Positions 1 through 10,411 of a stretch of DNA of 64,000 nucleotides are shown in pieces. Source of the stretch: Dipteris shenzhenensis. Taxonomy: Eukaryota; Polypodiophyta; Polypodiopsida; Gleicheniales. Both the position numbers and the translations under genes were made by a program. The notes under the pieces were generated by a model, which worked only from the letters and a program-made list of their open reading frames with translations, searched no databases and was not told where the DNA came from. Every line of letters starts with the position of its first letter. Within the stretch, counting starts at the first letter, position 1. The stretch is taken from NCBI GenBank assembly GCA_047967505.1, contig CM106541.1; one strand, written 5' to 3'.

Positions 1-680
1 GCCGTTCCCGTGTGTGGCAAAGGAGGCAAATTTGCTTCTTTTTGCCAGGGCCTTCCATGTTCCCACGTAAAGCTCCTATATTTGTGATGCCAAACCTTGG
101 CAAATTGTAGCACCGATGGAGACGGAGTTTGGGGCTCTCTATTCGGGCAAATCGGGGCTAGGAGTGAATATAAGGCTTTGATTCATCTCTGGGCAGTCGC
201 TTCAGTCAACATTGGCGCAGAAGGAGGTGTTGCAATGGCACATCAGGAGCATTTGCAAGGAATGGCCAGCAGCTTGGTCGCAGGCACGATTGCGATGCCA
301 TGCTTTGTTATGCCAGGGGGTTGTAGCCTTGGCGTACGCAGGAATAGCCTCTTAGGATCTCTTTTAGAGCCTTCCTATTTGTTCAAAGCCTTTGGAATAT
401 CAGGCTCCCCTATTTGTGCGCTTAACATCAACGTATTTCGCGATGTTAACAGGGAGCTTGGCCACCTGTAGAGCAAGCCGATTTAATTGCCGGCAACCTA
501 TTTTTTGGCTAACCCGGAATTTCGGATGGAGAAACATACCACGCAGGAATGCCCTCTTATACAAATTGCTACGCTCTGGTGTAAAGACGTTGGCTACCTA
601 CTCGTGCACGAGGCCTCTAATTTCTTCAAGTCCTCCATGGCGGAGCAGCCAGCCCGGGAGCCCTCTTTTTTTGTTTTTTT
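1..680. other. Unassigned sequence upstream of CDC20
   Basis: No gene is recognised here. A 124-residue open frame on the + strand (97-471) and overlapping shorter frames carry no motif I know, have no splice partners and could be the tail of a decayed repeat or an upstream gene. The stretch is less AT-rich than most of the window. It ends in a poly-T run at about 666-683, just before the presumed CDC20 promoter. Confidence 0.4.
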
Positions 681-688
681 TTTCCCGG
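681..688 (+). promoter_or_regulatory. E2F-like site upstream of CDC20
   Basis: The octamer TTTCCCGG fits the plant E2F consensus TTTSSCGS. It lies about 700 bases before the CDC20 start codon, beyond the likely transcription start. It sits at the end of a long T run, so a chance match is easy. It is listed because cell-cycle genes often carry such sites. Confidence 0.25.
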
Positions 689-856
689 AACAATAGTGGA
701 GGCACAAACAAAACCAAAAGACGCGATGACTAAACGCGAACGCGTGGGATGCAAGGGCAAAGATTGCATGACCAAACTCAACCTGCCCATGGGAAGGTGG
801 ATAAAGAAAGGTTAGGGTTTGGAATGATGAACGTTGGGAAGGGAAAAAAAAAAAAG

Positions 857-867
857 TGACCGTTAGG
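857..867 (-). promoter_or_regulatory. Mitosis-specific activator (MSA) element
   Basis: Read on the - strand, these 11 bases are CCTAACGGTCA, a full match to the plant MSA consensus YCYAACGGYYA, the binding site of three-repeat MYB (MYB3R) factors that drive G2/M genes in plants. It lies about 520 bases before the CDC20 ATG and about 30 bases before the pyrimidine-rich stretch that looks like the start of the 5' leader. Known plant CDC20 genes are G2/M-expressed, so motif and gene fit. Function is inferred. Confidence 0.6.
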
Positions 868-896
868 ATGGGTTTCTGAGGAAACATACAAAAACG

Positions 897-920
897 TTTC
901 TTCTTCTTCATCTTCTTCAA
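897..920 (+). promoter_or_regulatory. CTT-rich probable start of CDC20 5' leader
   Basis: A run of TTC/CTT repeats, typical of plant 5' untranslated leaders near the transcription start. If transcription begins near here, the leader is about 490 bases long and the MSA motif lies immediately upstream. No clear TATA box is visible, so the start is only approximate. Confidence 0.3.
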
Positions 921-1390
921 ATGCTCTCAAGCTGCTCCATCGCCATAGCCATCCTTCGATCGCCATAGCCACCCATCCCCTCAAGCTCTCATCCATTTTG
1001 ATTCCTCTCACGCTCCCTTTCACTTCCATCTCTGCTCTCTCATTTTGTTGTTGATCGATCCTTTCTCTCCTTCTCATCCGTCCCTGCCTGCTCTCGACGG
1101 CAGCGGACGGACCTTTGCTCAGCCCGGAGGATCCGTAACATCGATCTCTTTTCCTTTGCTCAGCTGTTGGTTTGCTCGATTCATTGCGTTGATCTGTCGT
1201 CGAACCTGTATCGATTGGAAGACAGTAGCTTAGTGCGCATTGCTCTCGTTAATAGATTTCGAATTTGCCTGATCGTCTTGTGGATTGAGGTGTCGGAACC
1301 TTTTTGCCCTTAGATTTGCGATTTCCAAATCCTCTGAACCGAGGAAACCGCGACCATTGTTCTTGTTCTTCGTTTGTCTTTTGTCTTGCG

Positions 1391-3334
1391 ATGGCAACTC
1401 CACGCCGCAGTCCATATTCTAGCACTCGGAAGGCTGGCAGCTGGGCAGAGCGTCACCCTCTCTCTGAGAATGCGTCGCCTGACCTACATGCCCGAAAGAC
1501 GCAGCACCTGGTAAAGATCTTGCGTCTTCGAGAGTGCAGCGTATCTGCGAAAATCGTGCTTCTTCGATCTAAGTTTGGGGGTGCGGATCCGCGTATTTGC
1601 AAAAGTCGATTCGTCGGTCACATTTCTTAACTATTGTTTCGTTTCAGGGTTGTCGCTTTATTCCTTCTCGTACCTCGATTGATTTTGACGTAGCGAACTA
1701 CATGGTCGCCAAGGAGAATCATGACAGTGAGATATCTCCTTCAAAGGTAAAAGAAACTTTGTCTGCAGTGCTCGGATTCAGTTGTACCATCGAAATCTCA
1801 GCTGTTATCAAGCTCATGGAAAAACCGATTCGTCTTCGCAGGAAGAATACAAGAAACAATTGGCTGGCAACTTGTTGAAGGACAGCAACATTTTGCAGAA
1901 GAACAGCAGAATATTAGCGTTCAAAAGCAAGCCCCCTCCACCGCCAGACGGTTTTGAGAAAAACGTCCGATTGCTATACTCCGAGAACGTTCAAGCCGGC
2001 TCTACAAAGCGTAGCAAAACGTTCCGTCATATTCCTCAGGTGTCGTAAGATTCTGAGGTGCGTCAGTAATTGTCAATCATAATCTGGTCGCTGGTGCCTT
2101 TTAGCTAATGCGACTTCGTATGGTGGTGCAGTCGGCGGAGAGAACACTTGATGCTCCTGAGTTGCTCGACGACTACTATTTGAACTTGCTGGATTGGAGT
2201 TCAAAGAACGTTGTGGCAGTTGCTTTGGGAAACACAGTGTATTTGTGGCATGCTAGTTCGGGATCGATCGAAGAGCTGATGCAGGTGGGGGAAGATACTG
2301 GCCCGGTGACGAGTGTAAGTTGGGGTCCTGATGGGAAGCACATTGCTATAGGTCTGGACAGTGGTGAAGTTCAACTCTGGGACTCGACGGCTCTGTGCCA
2401 AGTCAGGTCAATGAAAGGTCACACTGGTCGGGTTGGAAGTTTGTCGTGGAATGGAGGACCTATCGTTAGTTCTGGCAGTCGTGACAGCTCCATCTTCAAT
2501 CATGACGGTAAGCTGAGGTTCCGCCAACCAACAAACTCGAGTCTTTGTGCTTCCGATCTTGTTCCTTCAGATTTCCTTACCTATTCTTCACTGATGTTTG
2601 CAGTGCGTATAAGAGACCATCTCACAGCGAAGATGTGTGCTCATGAGCAGGAAGTTTGTGGATTGAAGTGGTCTTTGTCTGGCCAGCAGCTCGCTAGTGG
2701 AGGCAATGACAACCTGCTACACATTTGGGATGCATCAATGATGGGAAATGGTTCATCTTTGTCCTACCTCCACCGCCTTGATGACCACCAGGCTGCAGTA
2801 AAGGCACTGGCCTGGTGTCCATTCCAGAGCAATCTCTTGGCTTCTGGTGGAGGAACGGCCGATCGCTGCATCAAGTTCTGGAATAGCCAGACTGGAGCCT
2901 GTCTAAACAGCATAGATACAAGTTCTCAAGTGTGCTCTCTACAATGGAGCAGGCATGAACGGGAACTCTTGAGCTCGCATGGCTTCAGCCAAAATCAACT
3001 CTGTTTGTGGAAATATCCTTCGATGGTAAAAATGGCAGAGCTAAGGGGCCACACATCTAGAGTTCTGCATCTGGCCCAGGTGAACTTTTTCCCCTACACA
3101 ATCAGACATTTCATATAGTACAACTTCGTAAGGAGCGTTTGTAATAGCCTATTTACTTAAAATTGGTTTGCATCTCTACAGAGTCCGGATGGTTACACTG
3201 TTGCTTCAGCTGCTGGGGATGAGACATTGCGATTTTGGCAAGTTTTTGGAACGCCAGACAGCAACAAACACCAGCAGCTCGCCAGGACCAAAAGTACGGA
3301 TTCAGGTATCAGCAATTGCTCTATGATCAGGTAA
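1391..3334 (+). CDS. CDC20: CDC20, WD40 activator of the anaphase-promoting complex
   Basis: Activates APC/C in mitosis, delivers securin and cyclin B for ubiquitination and is the target of the spindle checkpoint. Exons 1391-1510, 1648-1746, 1842-2039, 2132-2507, 2604-3079 and 3182-3334 have GT-AG borders and keep phase, giving 473 residues (Arabidopsis CDC20 is about 457). Visible in order: C-box region GCRFIPSR at about 41-48 (usual first residue D, here C), KEN box at about 62-64, the CDC20-type [10 protein letters not shown] at about 95-104, [10 protein letters not shown] leading into the propeller at about 140, seven WD40 blades with the diagnostic [11 protein letters not shown], and the terminal Ile-Arg tail that docks on APC/C. 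The RILAF motif and TLDAPE favour CDC20 over the CDH1/CCS52 paralogue. Introns are short (92-137 bases). Intron 4 is 96 bases without a stop, so exons 4 and 5 read as one frame. The start is the first ATG of the frame and gives a normal N-terminus. Confidence 0.93.
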
Positions 3335-4345
3335 GGTAGGATCAGGTATGTCTATCTTTTGCTTTTGGCATCTGTCTGTGATGCTTGTACATAATGTTTA
3401 TACGTCTCTTTCTTTCTTTTCTGTCTTTTGGGAGAGAGGGGCGAGCAATGTAAACTACTCGATAAAATGTACAACTCTAATACCCTGGAAGAACTCATGC
3501 AATTAATCTCCCAACTTCCCTCTGCCTTTGATGGCATCTGACGGCGTTTATAAACGCCAATAAGATCATTGAGATGTTGTCAGCTGTAGTTTATCACAAA
3601 TCATTTAGTTTTGACGGATTGATCTGACTGGCCTTTACAAGGATGCAAGCGTGCTGCTTGGACTTTGTTTTTCCAGTAATCAAGCATGCTTGACTGATTT
3701 GGATTGCTGTTTGGAAAGGAAGTTAATAATGCATTGATGTTTGTAACTATTGTTTGTGAGCCCTTCGTTGATCCCTCGATCACAAAGAGGTTGTGAAAGT
3801 TGGTAGCCGACTGGAAATTTTTTAATGAATGAACTTTTCTATACACATGGGCTAGCAAAATATCCAGGCAAAGCATGGATATTTTGCTAGCAAAAGTGGG
3901 ATGGTGATGGATGGTTCCCACATTAACTTCACAATCCCATGCCATCAAGGTACACATCATCAAGGCCTTACACATCATCTTCCAGGCAGCATCCGTGAAG
4001 CTGTTTTCAAGATCTCAGGATACCTGGTGGGTAACTCATGGAAGGAGCTCTGGATAAGTCACAGATCTACTAAGCATTGAATGCAGAAGGAAATTGGATG
4101 TATTTTGATCATTCTGATTGAATGCTCCCACAGAATCATGGCTCATGATTTAGATGGTTTTGAGAGTTCCAGCAGTTGATCTCTGGATGGCAGAAAGGTT
4201 GTGAAAGTTGGGAACGTGGAGACAGGGTGATGACTTGGTAGATGACATGGCTTTTTTACTGGCACATGAAATGTATACACGCATGCTGGATGCCTGGTGA
4301 AAAGGCTAGTGATGGATGGTTCATTAAGGATTAACTACCAACTGG
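3335..4345. other. CDC20 3' flank, no further gene seen
   Basis: Contains the presumed CDC20 3' untranslated region (T-rich, to about 3,600) and then unassigned sequence. Pieces of it (for example GATGGATGGTTC and 'gctagcaaaa' words) recur in the duplicated region that follows. A 125-residue - strand frame (3601-3978) shows no recognisable domain and crosses a perfect hairpin, so I do not call it a gene. Confidence 0.4.
3851..3891. repeat. Perfect 16-bp hairpin
   Basis: Arms 3851-3866 and 3876-3891 are exact reverse complements (GCTAGCAAAATATCCA) with a 9-base loop. It lies in non-coding DNA about 500 bases past CDC20. It is probably a foldback remnant of a small transposable element. No terminal target duplication was identified. 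Confidence 0.8.
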
Positions 4346-4680
4346 ATATTTTTAAAAGGAGAAATCTTCATACATTTGGTCAAAGCATGGTTAAGATGGA
4401 TTGTTATGCATGGTATGGTTCTTACGGCTCAACAAGATCTGTTTACGGATTTCCAAGTTCTCACGATTGCTACCCAGTGGGTCACTCGTGAAATGAAGTC
4501 TACAAAGAAGTTGGAGATCTACAGATTTAGTAGGATGTTAGTAATATTTTTAAAAGGAGAAATCTTCATACATGTGGTGAAAGCATGGTTAAGATGGATT
4601 GTTATGCATGGTTCCTACGGCTCAACAAAATCTGTTGACGGGTTTCCAAGTTCTCAAGATCGCTACCCGTGGGCTTCACT
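4346..4680. repeat. Two direct copies of a ~200-bp unit
   Basis: A segment starting ATATTTTTAAAAGGAGAAATC at 4346 recurs at 4544 (offset 198), sharing the following 'cttcatacat', 'aagcatggttaagatggattgttatgcatgg' and 'ggctcaacaa' blocks with small changes. Short frames across both copies are parallel translations of the same repeat, not genes. Confidence 0.75.
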
Positions 4681-4750
4681 CGTGGAAAGAAGTCAGTCGT
4701 GGGTCATGCTTTGAGGTCTTTCCAAGTTCTCAGGGTTGCTACCCAGTGGG

Positions 4751-5490
4751 TCCACAGATTGCTTGTAGTCCTCAGTTACAGCAGTGAAAAAAGAAATATT
4801 CAGTCCCGTCTATGCAAAGTTGTGAGAGAAATTTGCTAACAAATCTCCCTTTTTGCAACATAAATTTGTGTAGCACATGTCTGTTGTCACCTGAACATGG
4901 CAGTGATTTGTATTGATGCTGTGCTTTCATTCTATATCTGACAGAATGGTCAAACTAACTAATGCTCAAGTTAAACTGCACAAGGTCTGCAGCTCGGTTA
5001 AGCAAGGTCAAGTTCAGTTCGAAACGTGAAGGTCCACAGATTGCTTGTAGTCCTCAGTTACAGCAGTGAAAAAAGAAATATTCAGTCCCGTCTTTGCAAA
5101 GTTGTCACCTGAACATGGCAGTGATTTGTATTGATGCTGTGCTTTCATTCTATATCTGACAGAATGGTCAAACTAACTAATGCTCAAGTTAAACTGCACA
5201 AGGTCTGCAGCTCGGTTAAGCAAGGTCAAGTTCAGTAGACTGGGGACTCTTTTAGCATCCAGTGAACAAGGTGGTCACCACCAGACAATGGGCTAACAAA
5301 TCTCCCTTTTTGCAACATAAATTTGTGTAGCACGTCTGTTTTCACCTGAACATGACAGTGATTTGTATTGATGCTGTGCTTTCATTCTATATCTGACAGA
5401 ATGGTTAAACTAACTAATTAATGCTCAAGTTTAACTGCACAAGGTCTGCAGCTCGGTTAAGCAAGGTCAAGTTCAGTTCGAAACGTGAAG
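4751..5490. repeat. Overlapping direct repeats of 220-280 bp
   Basis: One block (tccacagattgcttgtagtc...) occurs at 4751 and 5033. A second (cacctgaacatggcagtgat..., ending near 'aagcaaggtcaagttcagt') occurs at 4888, 5106 and 5343. Copies differ by few bases and short indels, so the duplications look recent. No coding capacity seen. Confidence 0.8.
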
Positions 5491-5505
5491 ACTGGGGACT
5501 CTTTT

Positions 5506-6005
5506 AGCATCCAGTGAACAAGGTGGTCACCACCAAGGACTTTGGTAGACAATGGGCTAGAAGAATCCAAGCAAAGCATGGTTAATAGGAATGTTGATGT
5601 TGATGTGCCAGCAACATGCCTGCTACCTGGATTGGACATCAACAAGGTCTGATGAGGTGTTTCGAAGGCAGGATTGCTACCGGTGCGTAACTAACTCATG
5701 GGAGGAATTCTGGATAACAAGTTGGAGCTCTCATAGATTTGCTACCATCAAATTAAAATAAATCAAATGATGTAGATAATGGCATTTGTTTCGATCAAAA
5801 TTATCGATGATTGAATGAATGCTCATAGCCATGCATGGCTCATAATCATGCAGTCTCACCTATTTCCTGTCTTCATAATTATCATTGTTAGCAACATGCC
5901 TGCTACCTGGATTGGACATCAACAAGGTCTGATGAGGTGTTTCGAAGGCAGGATTGCTACCGGTGGGTAACTAAACTAACTCATGGGAGGAATTCTGGAT
6001 AACAA
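5506..6005. repeat. First member of the 933-bp repeat family
   Basis: This block carries the same modules as the tandem unit that follows: the 'ccagtgaacaaggtggtcacc' module, then two copies (5611 and 5891) of a module beginning GCAACATGCCTGCTACCTGG. It lacks the right part of the full unit. Across 5.6-7.4 kb the GCAACATGCC module occurs six times (5611, 5891, 6117, 6397, 7050, 7330). Confidence 0.8.
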
Positions 6006-7867
6006 GTTGGAGCTCTCCAGTGAACAAGGTGGTCACCACCAAGGACTTTGGTAGACAATGGGCTAGAAGAATCCAAGCAAAGCATGGTTAATAGGAATGT
6101 TGATGTTGATGTGCCAGCAACATGCCTGCTACCTGGATTGGACATCAACAAGGTCTGATGAGGTGTTTCGAAGGCAGGATTGCTACCGGTGCGTAACTAA
6201 CTCATGGGAGGAATTCTGGATAACAAGTTGGAGCTCTTATAGATTTGCTACCATCAAATTAAAATAAATCAAATGATGTAGATAATGGCATTTGTTTCGA
6301 TCAAAATTATCGATGATTGAATGAATGCTCATAGCCATGCATGGCTCATAATCATGCAGTCTCACCTATTTCCTGTCTTCATAATTATCATTGTTAGCAA
6401 CATGCCTGCTACCTGGATTGGACATCAACAAGGTCTGATGAGGTGTTTCGAAGGCAGGATTGCTACCGGTGGGTAACTAAACTAACTCATGGGAGGAATT
6501 CTGGATAACAAGTTGGAGCTCTCATAGATTTGCTACCATCAAATTAAAATAAATCAAATGATGTAGATAATGGCATTTGTTTCGATCAAAATTATCGATG
6601 ATTGAATGAATGCTCATAGCCATGCATGGCTCATAATCATGCAGTCTCACCTATTTTCTGTCTTCATAATTATCATTGTTAGCTTGATGAGGAAGTTTGC
6701 TCAAACATCTCCCTTTTTGCAGTTACTTTATCAACTTCTGTGGACCTAAACATGACAGCGATTTGTATTGATGCTGTGCTCCTTTCTCTGAAAGAACAGT
6801 TTTAACTAATGCTTGGACCAACTACTAAGTCTAGAGCTTGATTCAGCAAGCTCGAGTTAGGTACGGGTCAGTTTTTGGTGCAAGCATTAAGCAGGTATTA
6901 CAGCTTGATTAATACTCCTACAGTTCAAAAAAAAAAAAGTTGGAGCTCTCCAGTGAACAAGGTGGTCACCACCAAGGACTTTGGTAGACAATGGGCTAGA
7001 AGAATCCAAGCAAAGCATGGTTAATAGGAATGTTGATGTTGATGTGCCAGCAACATGCCTGCTACCTGGATTGGACATCAACAAGGTCTGATGAGGTGTT
7101 TCGAAGGCAGGATTGCTACCGGTGCGTAACTAACTCATGGGAGGAATTCTGGATAACAAGTTGGAGCTCTCATAGATTTGCTACCATCAAATTAAAATAA
7201 ATCAAATGATGTAGATAATGGCATTTGTTTCGATCAAAATTATCGATGATTGAATGAATGCTCATAGCCATGCATGGCTCATAATCATGCAGTCTCACCT
7301 ATTTCCTGTCTTCATAATTATCATTGTTAGCAACATGCCTGCTACCTGGATTGGACATCAACAAGGTCTGATGAGGTGTTTCGAAGGCAGGATTGCTACC
7401 GGTGGGTAACTAAACTAACTCATGGGAGGAATTCTGGATAACAAGTTGGAGCTCTCATAGATTTGCTACCATCAAATTAAAATAAATCAAATGATGTAGA
7501 TAATGGCATTTGTTTCGATCAAAATTATCGATGATTGAATGAATGCTCATAGCCATGGCTCATAATCATGCAGTCTCACCTATTTTCTGTCTTCATAATT
7601 ATCATTGTTAGCTTGATGAGGAAGTTTGCTCAAACATCTCCCTTTTTGCAGTTACTTTATCAACTTCTGTGGACCTAAACATGACAGCGATTTGTATTGA
7701 TGCTGTGCTCCTTTCTCTGAAAGAACAGTTTTAACTAATGCTTGGACCAACTACTAAGTCTAGAGCTTGATTCAGCAAGCTCGAGTTAGGTACGGGTCAG
7801 TTTTTGGTGCAAGCATTAAGCAGGTATTACAGCTTGATTAATACTCCTACAGTTCAAAAAAAAAAAA
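6006..7867. repeat. Tandem duplication, 933-bp unit (copies 933 and 929 bp)
   Basis: Copy 1 runs 6006-6938 and copy 2 runs 6939-7867. Both begin GTTGGAGCTCTCCAGTGAAC and end in an A run of about a dozen bases. They are nearly identical. The main difference is a 4-base loss in copy 2 ('agccatgcatggctc' becomes 'agccatggctc' near 7551). Each copy holds two GCAACATGCC modules, and each module includes a CTGATGAG...CGAA sequence flanked by complementary arms (see findings). Non-coding. A terminal A run in each unit would fit an RNA-derived or slippage origin, but neither is shown. Confidence 0.88.
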
Positions 7868-8704
7868 GTTGTTATAACTGCTTGTCTCATTCAAAGGAGA
7901 TTATAGCTTTGCTGACTCCAGCAAGCTCAAATTGGTTTTACTTTATTGCTCCTTTCATTCAAGCAAGCTCAACAAACAGCTAGTAGGACCCATCAATAAG
8001 CAAGCTTACTGCTAATGCAGACCACCTACTTTGTGCTCCTTTCATTCCAGAAAAGATTAAAAGCTCGTTCGTATTAGGTTCTGAGGTGAGACAGGAAGGG
8101 GATGGTAATTTGGGCACTAACTCCGTGGGTAATTTGCAGCAAAGCTTAAAAACACGAAGGGGATACAAATACGTGGAGTACACGTATGGTGTCTTGGGCA
8201 CAAAGTGTTACAACCATCCGAGCAAACTCAGCTAGCTACGTAGAGCTGGATTATGCCTGGTTGTCTCATTCAAAGTAGCTGCTTGATATACAGACCAGTG
8301 TTTGTTGCTCCTTTCATCATGCTAGCTCAATCAACAGCCTAATTCAGAGTATCCGTGCCTAGCGTGTGCTGCTTGGGTACAAGCAAGCTCTAGTTGAGTG
8401 CAATTACAGACCACTATTTGTTTGCCTCTTTCATTCAAGCAAGCTAAACTGACACCTACTAGGACCAAATAAAATTTGCTGGTCCATCAACTTCCAAAAG
8501 TTTAGCGGTACAACCTCAAGTTATTGCATGATAGCATTCATTTAAGGATAACCTCACCCTTAGGATTAGGAGAACCTTTAAATCCTCTCTCACATTGTCC
8601 TCATGATAGCATTCATTTTAAAGCCCTTGCACAATCCTCATTAGATAGAGATGTGAGAGATCCATAAAAGCGAAAAAGTAGATGAATTGGATATGTAGTG
8701 GCTT
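7868..8704. other. Intergenic, no gene seen
   Basis: AT-rich sequence with recurring words such as 'tgctcctttcattc' and 'aagcaagctc', suggesting further old copies of the local repeat. The 73-residue - strand frame (7980-8201) has no recognisable feature. Confidence 0.4.
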
Positions 8705-8863
8705 AATGATGCACACAGTAAAGGGGATTGAGATTGCGAGACATAATGAATTGAAGGCGCAAACACACACGCTCACACACACACACACACAAAGCAAGTG
8801 AAAACTTGGACTCGCAATCTATTATGTCTCGCAATCTCAATCCCCTTTACTGTGTGCATCATT
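8705..8863. repeat. 43-bp inverted repeat around a CA microsatellite
   Basis: 8705-8747 and 8821-8863 are exact reverse complements, so the 159 bases can form a 43-bp stem with a 73-base loop that contains (AC)n. Part of the left arm and its flank (from 8733, ATTGCGAGACATAATGAATT) is also directly repeated at 8861 with its own AC run. Confidence 0.85.
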
Positions 8864-8945
8864 GCGAGACATAATGAATTGAAGGCGCAAACACACACGC
8901 GCGCGCACACACACACACAGAGCAAGTGAAGAAAACTTGGACTAA

Positions 8946-9015
<70 letters not shown>

Positions 9016-9127
9016 TGCGAGATCCATAAAAAGTGAAAAAGAAGACGAACAGACAATGAATTGAAGGCGCAGACAAGTGTACACACACACACACAGATGG
9101 AGAGCAAGTGCATGCAAACTTGGACTA

Positions 9128-9167
<40 letters not shown>

Positions 9168-9300
9168 AGCAAGTTATGACAAGTGAAAACACGCACACAT
9201 GGAGAGCAAGTGAAAACTTGGACTAATAGAGAGAGAGAGCAAATGAAAATTGGACTAAGAGAGAGAGAGAGGGAAAATAGCAAGTGAAAACTTGGACTAA
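8763..9300. repeat. Cluster of AC, AT and AG microsatellites
   Basis: Contains (AC)n at about 8765-8790, 8890-8920 and 9081-9094, (AT)n at about 8949-8976, and (AG)n at about 8983-9013, 9128-9160 and 9226-9270. They are punctuated by about six copies of a phrase like 'gcaagtgaaaacttggactaat', making an irregular minisatellite of roughly 40-100-base period. Reading frames here are low-complexity artefacts. Confidence 0.85.
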
Positions 9301-9599
9301 TTGAAAATTTTCACAAAAGAGTTAGAGAAGCCAACCTCCAACAAGCTTGCCCCATCAAAAGTGAACGATTATAGAACAAGATGAATTACATTCAGTGGGC
9401 TTGCCCTCACCATCATGTCGAAGTTTAGCGAGTCTAATGTAGACCAAGGAGTGGTTGGACTAGTAGATGTTTGTGCCGTGTCTATTTTGTTGAATGGCTT
9501 GATCTTCCCATAAAAAATGAGATGGAAAGTGAGTTGGAAAAGGCTAATACGTTTTTTCCTTGTCGTATGTTCCAAATATAGAACAAGATAAATTACATT

Positions 9600-10060
9600 C
9601 CATCATGTTTACGTTTGTACTGTGTCTATTTTGTTGAATGGCTTTGATCTTTATACCCAAATGTGATCAACCGTGGAGCCATTGATTGTTAACAGTTGGT
9701 TGTCTAATTATTTTGCTTCATCTTGTGTTGTTGCATGAGCTCCAAAAGTTTTGAGAAGCATATGTTGAAGTCACCCACGATGTAAGTTGCGAAGTCGTGC
9801 TTAAACATAATGTGCACAACAAGTAGTGTACTTGGCGCTTTCATTACTGCTAACAAGCAACACACAAGAATTTTGCTACATCAACACAAGCCTAGCAAAA
9901 CAATGAAACAAGTGCTTCTCAAACAATGTGCAGAATTAGAGAAGATGGATTGGATCCACTAAGCAATGATATCGCGTCTACCTCGACACTATCACAAAAT
10001 ATATTAAGAGGAGCTTCCAACACTATCCAAGCTTTGTGCATACACAACACGCACAAAAAA
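9600..10060 (-). pseudogene. Endonuclease/exonuclease/phosphatase (EEP) fold remnant
   Basis: On the - strand the translation has YIVGDFNICF (GDFN codons at about 9764-9775), the metal-binding signature of EEP nucleases found in non-LTR retrotransposons and some Helitron-like elements. About 25 residues later comes MQQHKMKQ with a QPTV-like stretch, then STVDHIW, the place where EEP enzymes have their conserved D-H. Stops and frameshifts break it. A second, more degenerate partial copy of the tail (KPFNKIDT) lies at 9370-9560. It is head-to-head with the PIF1-like remnant next door. It may be an unrelated LINE piece. Confidence 0.45.
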
Positions 10061-10411
10061 GCCAAGTAACAAAAAAGATAAAAAAAGATCCACTTCAATA
10101 ATTATACCAAAGCTGTTAATAGATCACGAGAACCATTACCACGAAGCTTGCTCTACTTGCCGGTTAGTGTGCCTTGTCACATGAATTTCCTACATGGCAT
10201 GACATATACTTTGACAACATTGAGATGATTGAAGCTAATAAGGCAAAATTTAATTAGCATTGACAAATTGCCTAGCAGATGGGCTTGCAACTCAACTACA
10301 TCCATCGTTGACACCAATGTGTATCGGCATTGACATAGCTGATAGCTTCGACTTCAAAGGGAACTAGATCATCTGTGCCAATTCCACCAACCACATCAAT
10401 GCACCTACCAT

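Noticed and set aside
594-1077. Long - strand frames overlapping the CDC20 upstream region
   Set aside because: They lie over the presumed promoter and 5' leader, are rich in Phe and Glu from T and A runs, and have no domain.
1511-1630. Extension of the first CDC20 exon through 1,630 (contains LVKILRLRE)
   Set aside because: A GTAAAG donor at 1511 and CAG acceptor at 1647 join phase 0 to the C-box, which every CDC20 needs. The read-through ends in a stop without the C-box.
2201-2401. Frames antisense to CDC20
   Set aside because: Shadows of conserved WD40 exons, with no independent features.
5611-7867. Regularly repeated modules resembling a CRISPR array
   Set aside because: The units are hundreds of bases long with no short repeat-spacer pattern, no cas genes, and the context is a plant nuclear genome.
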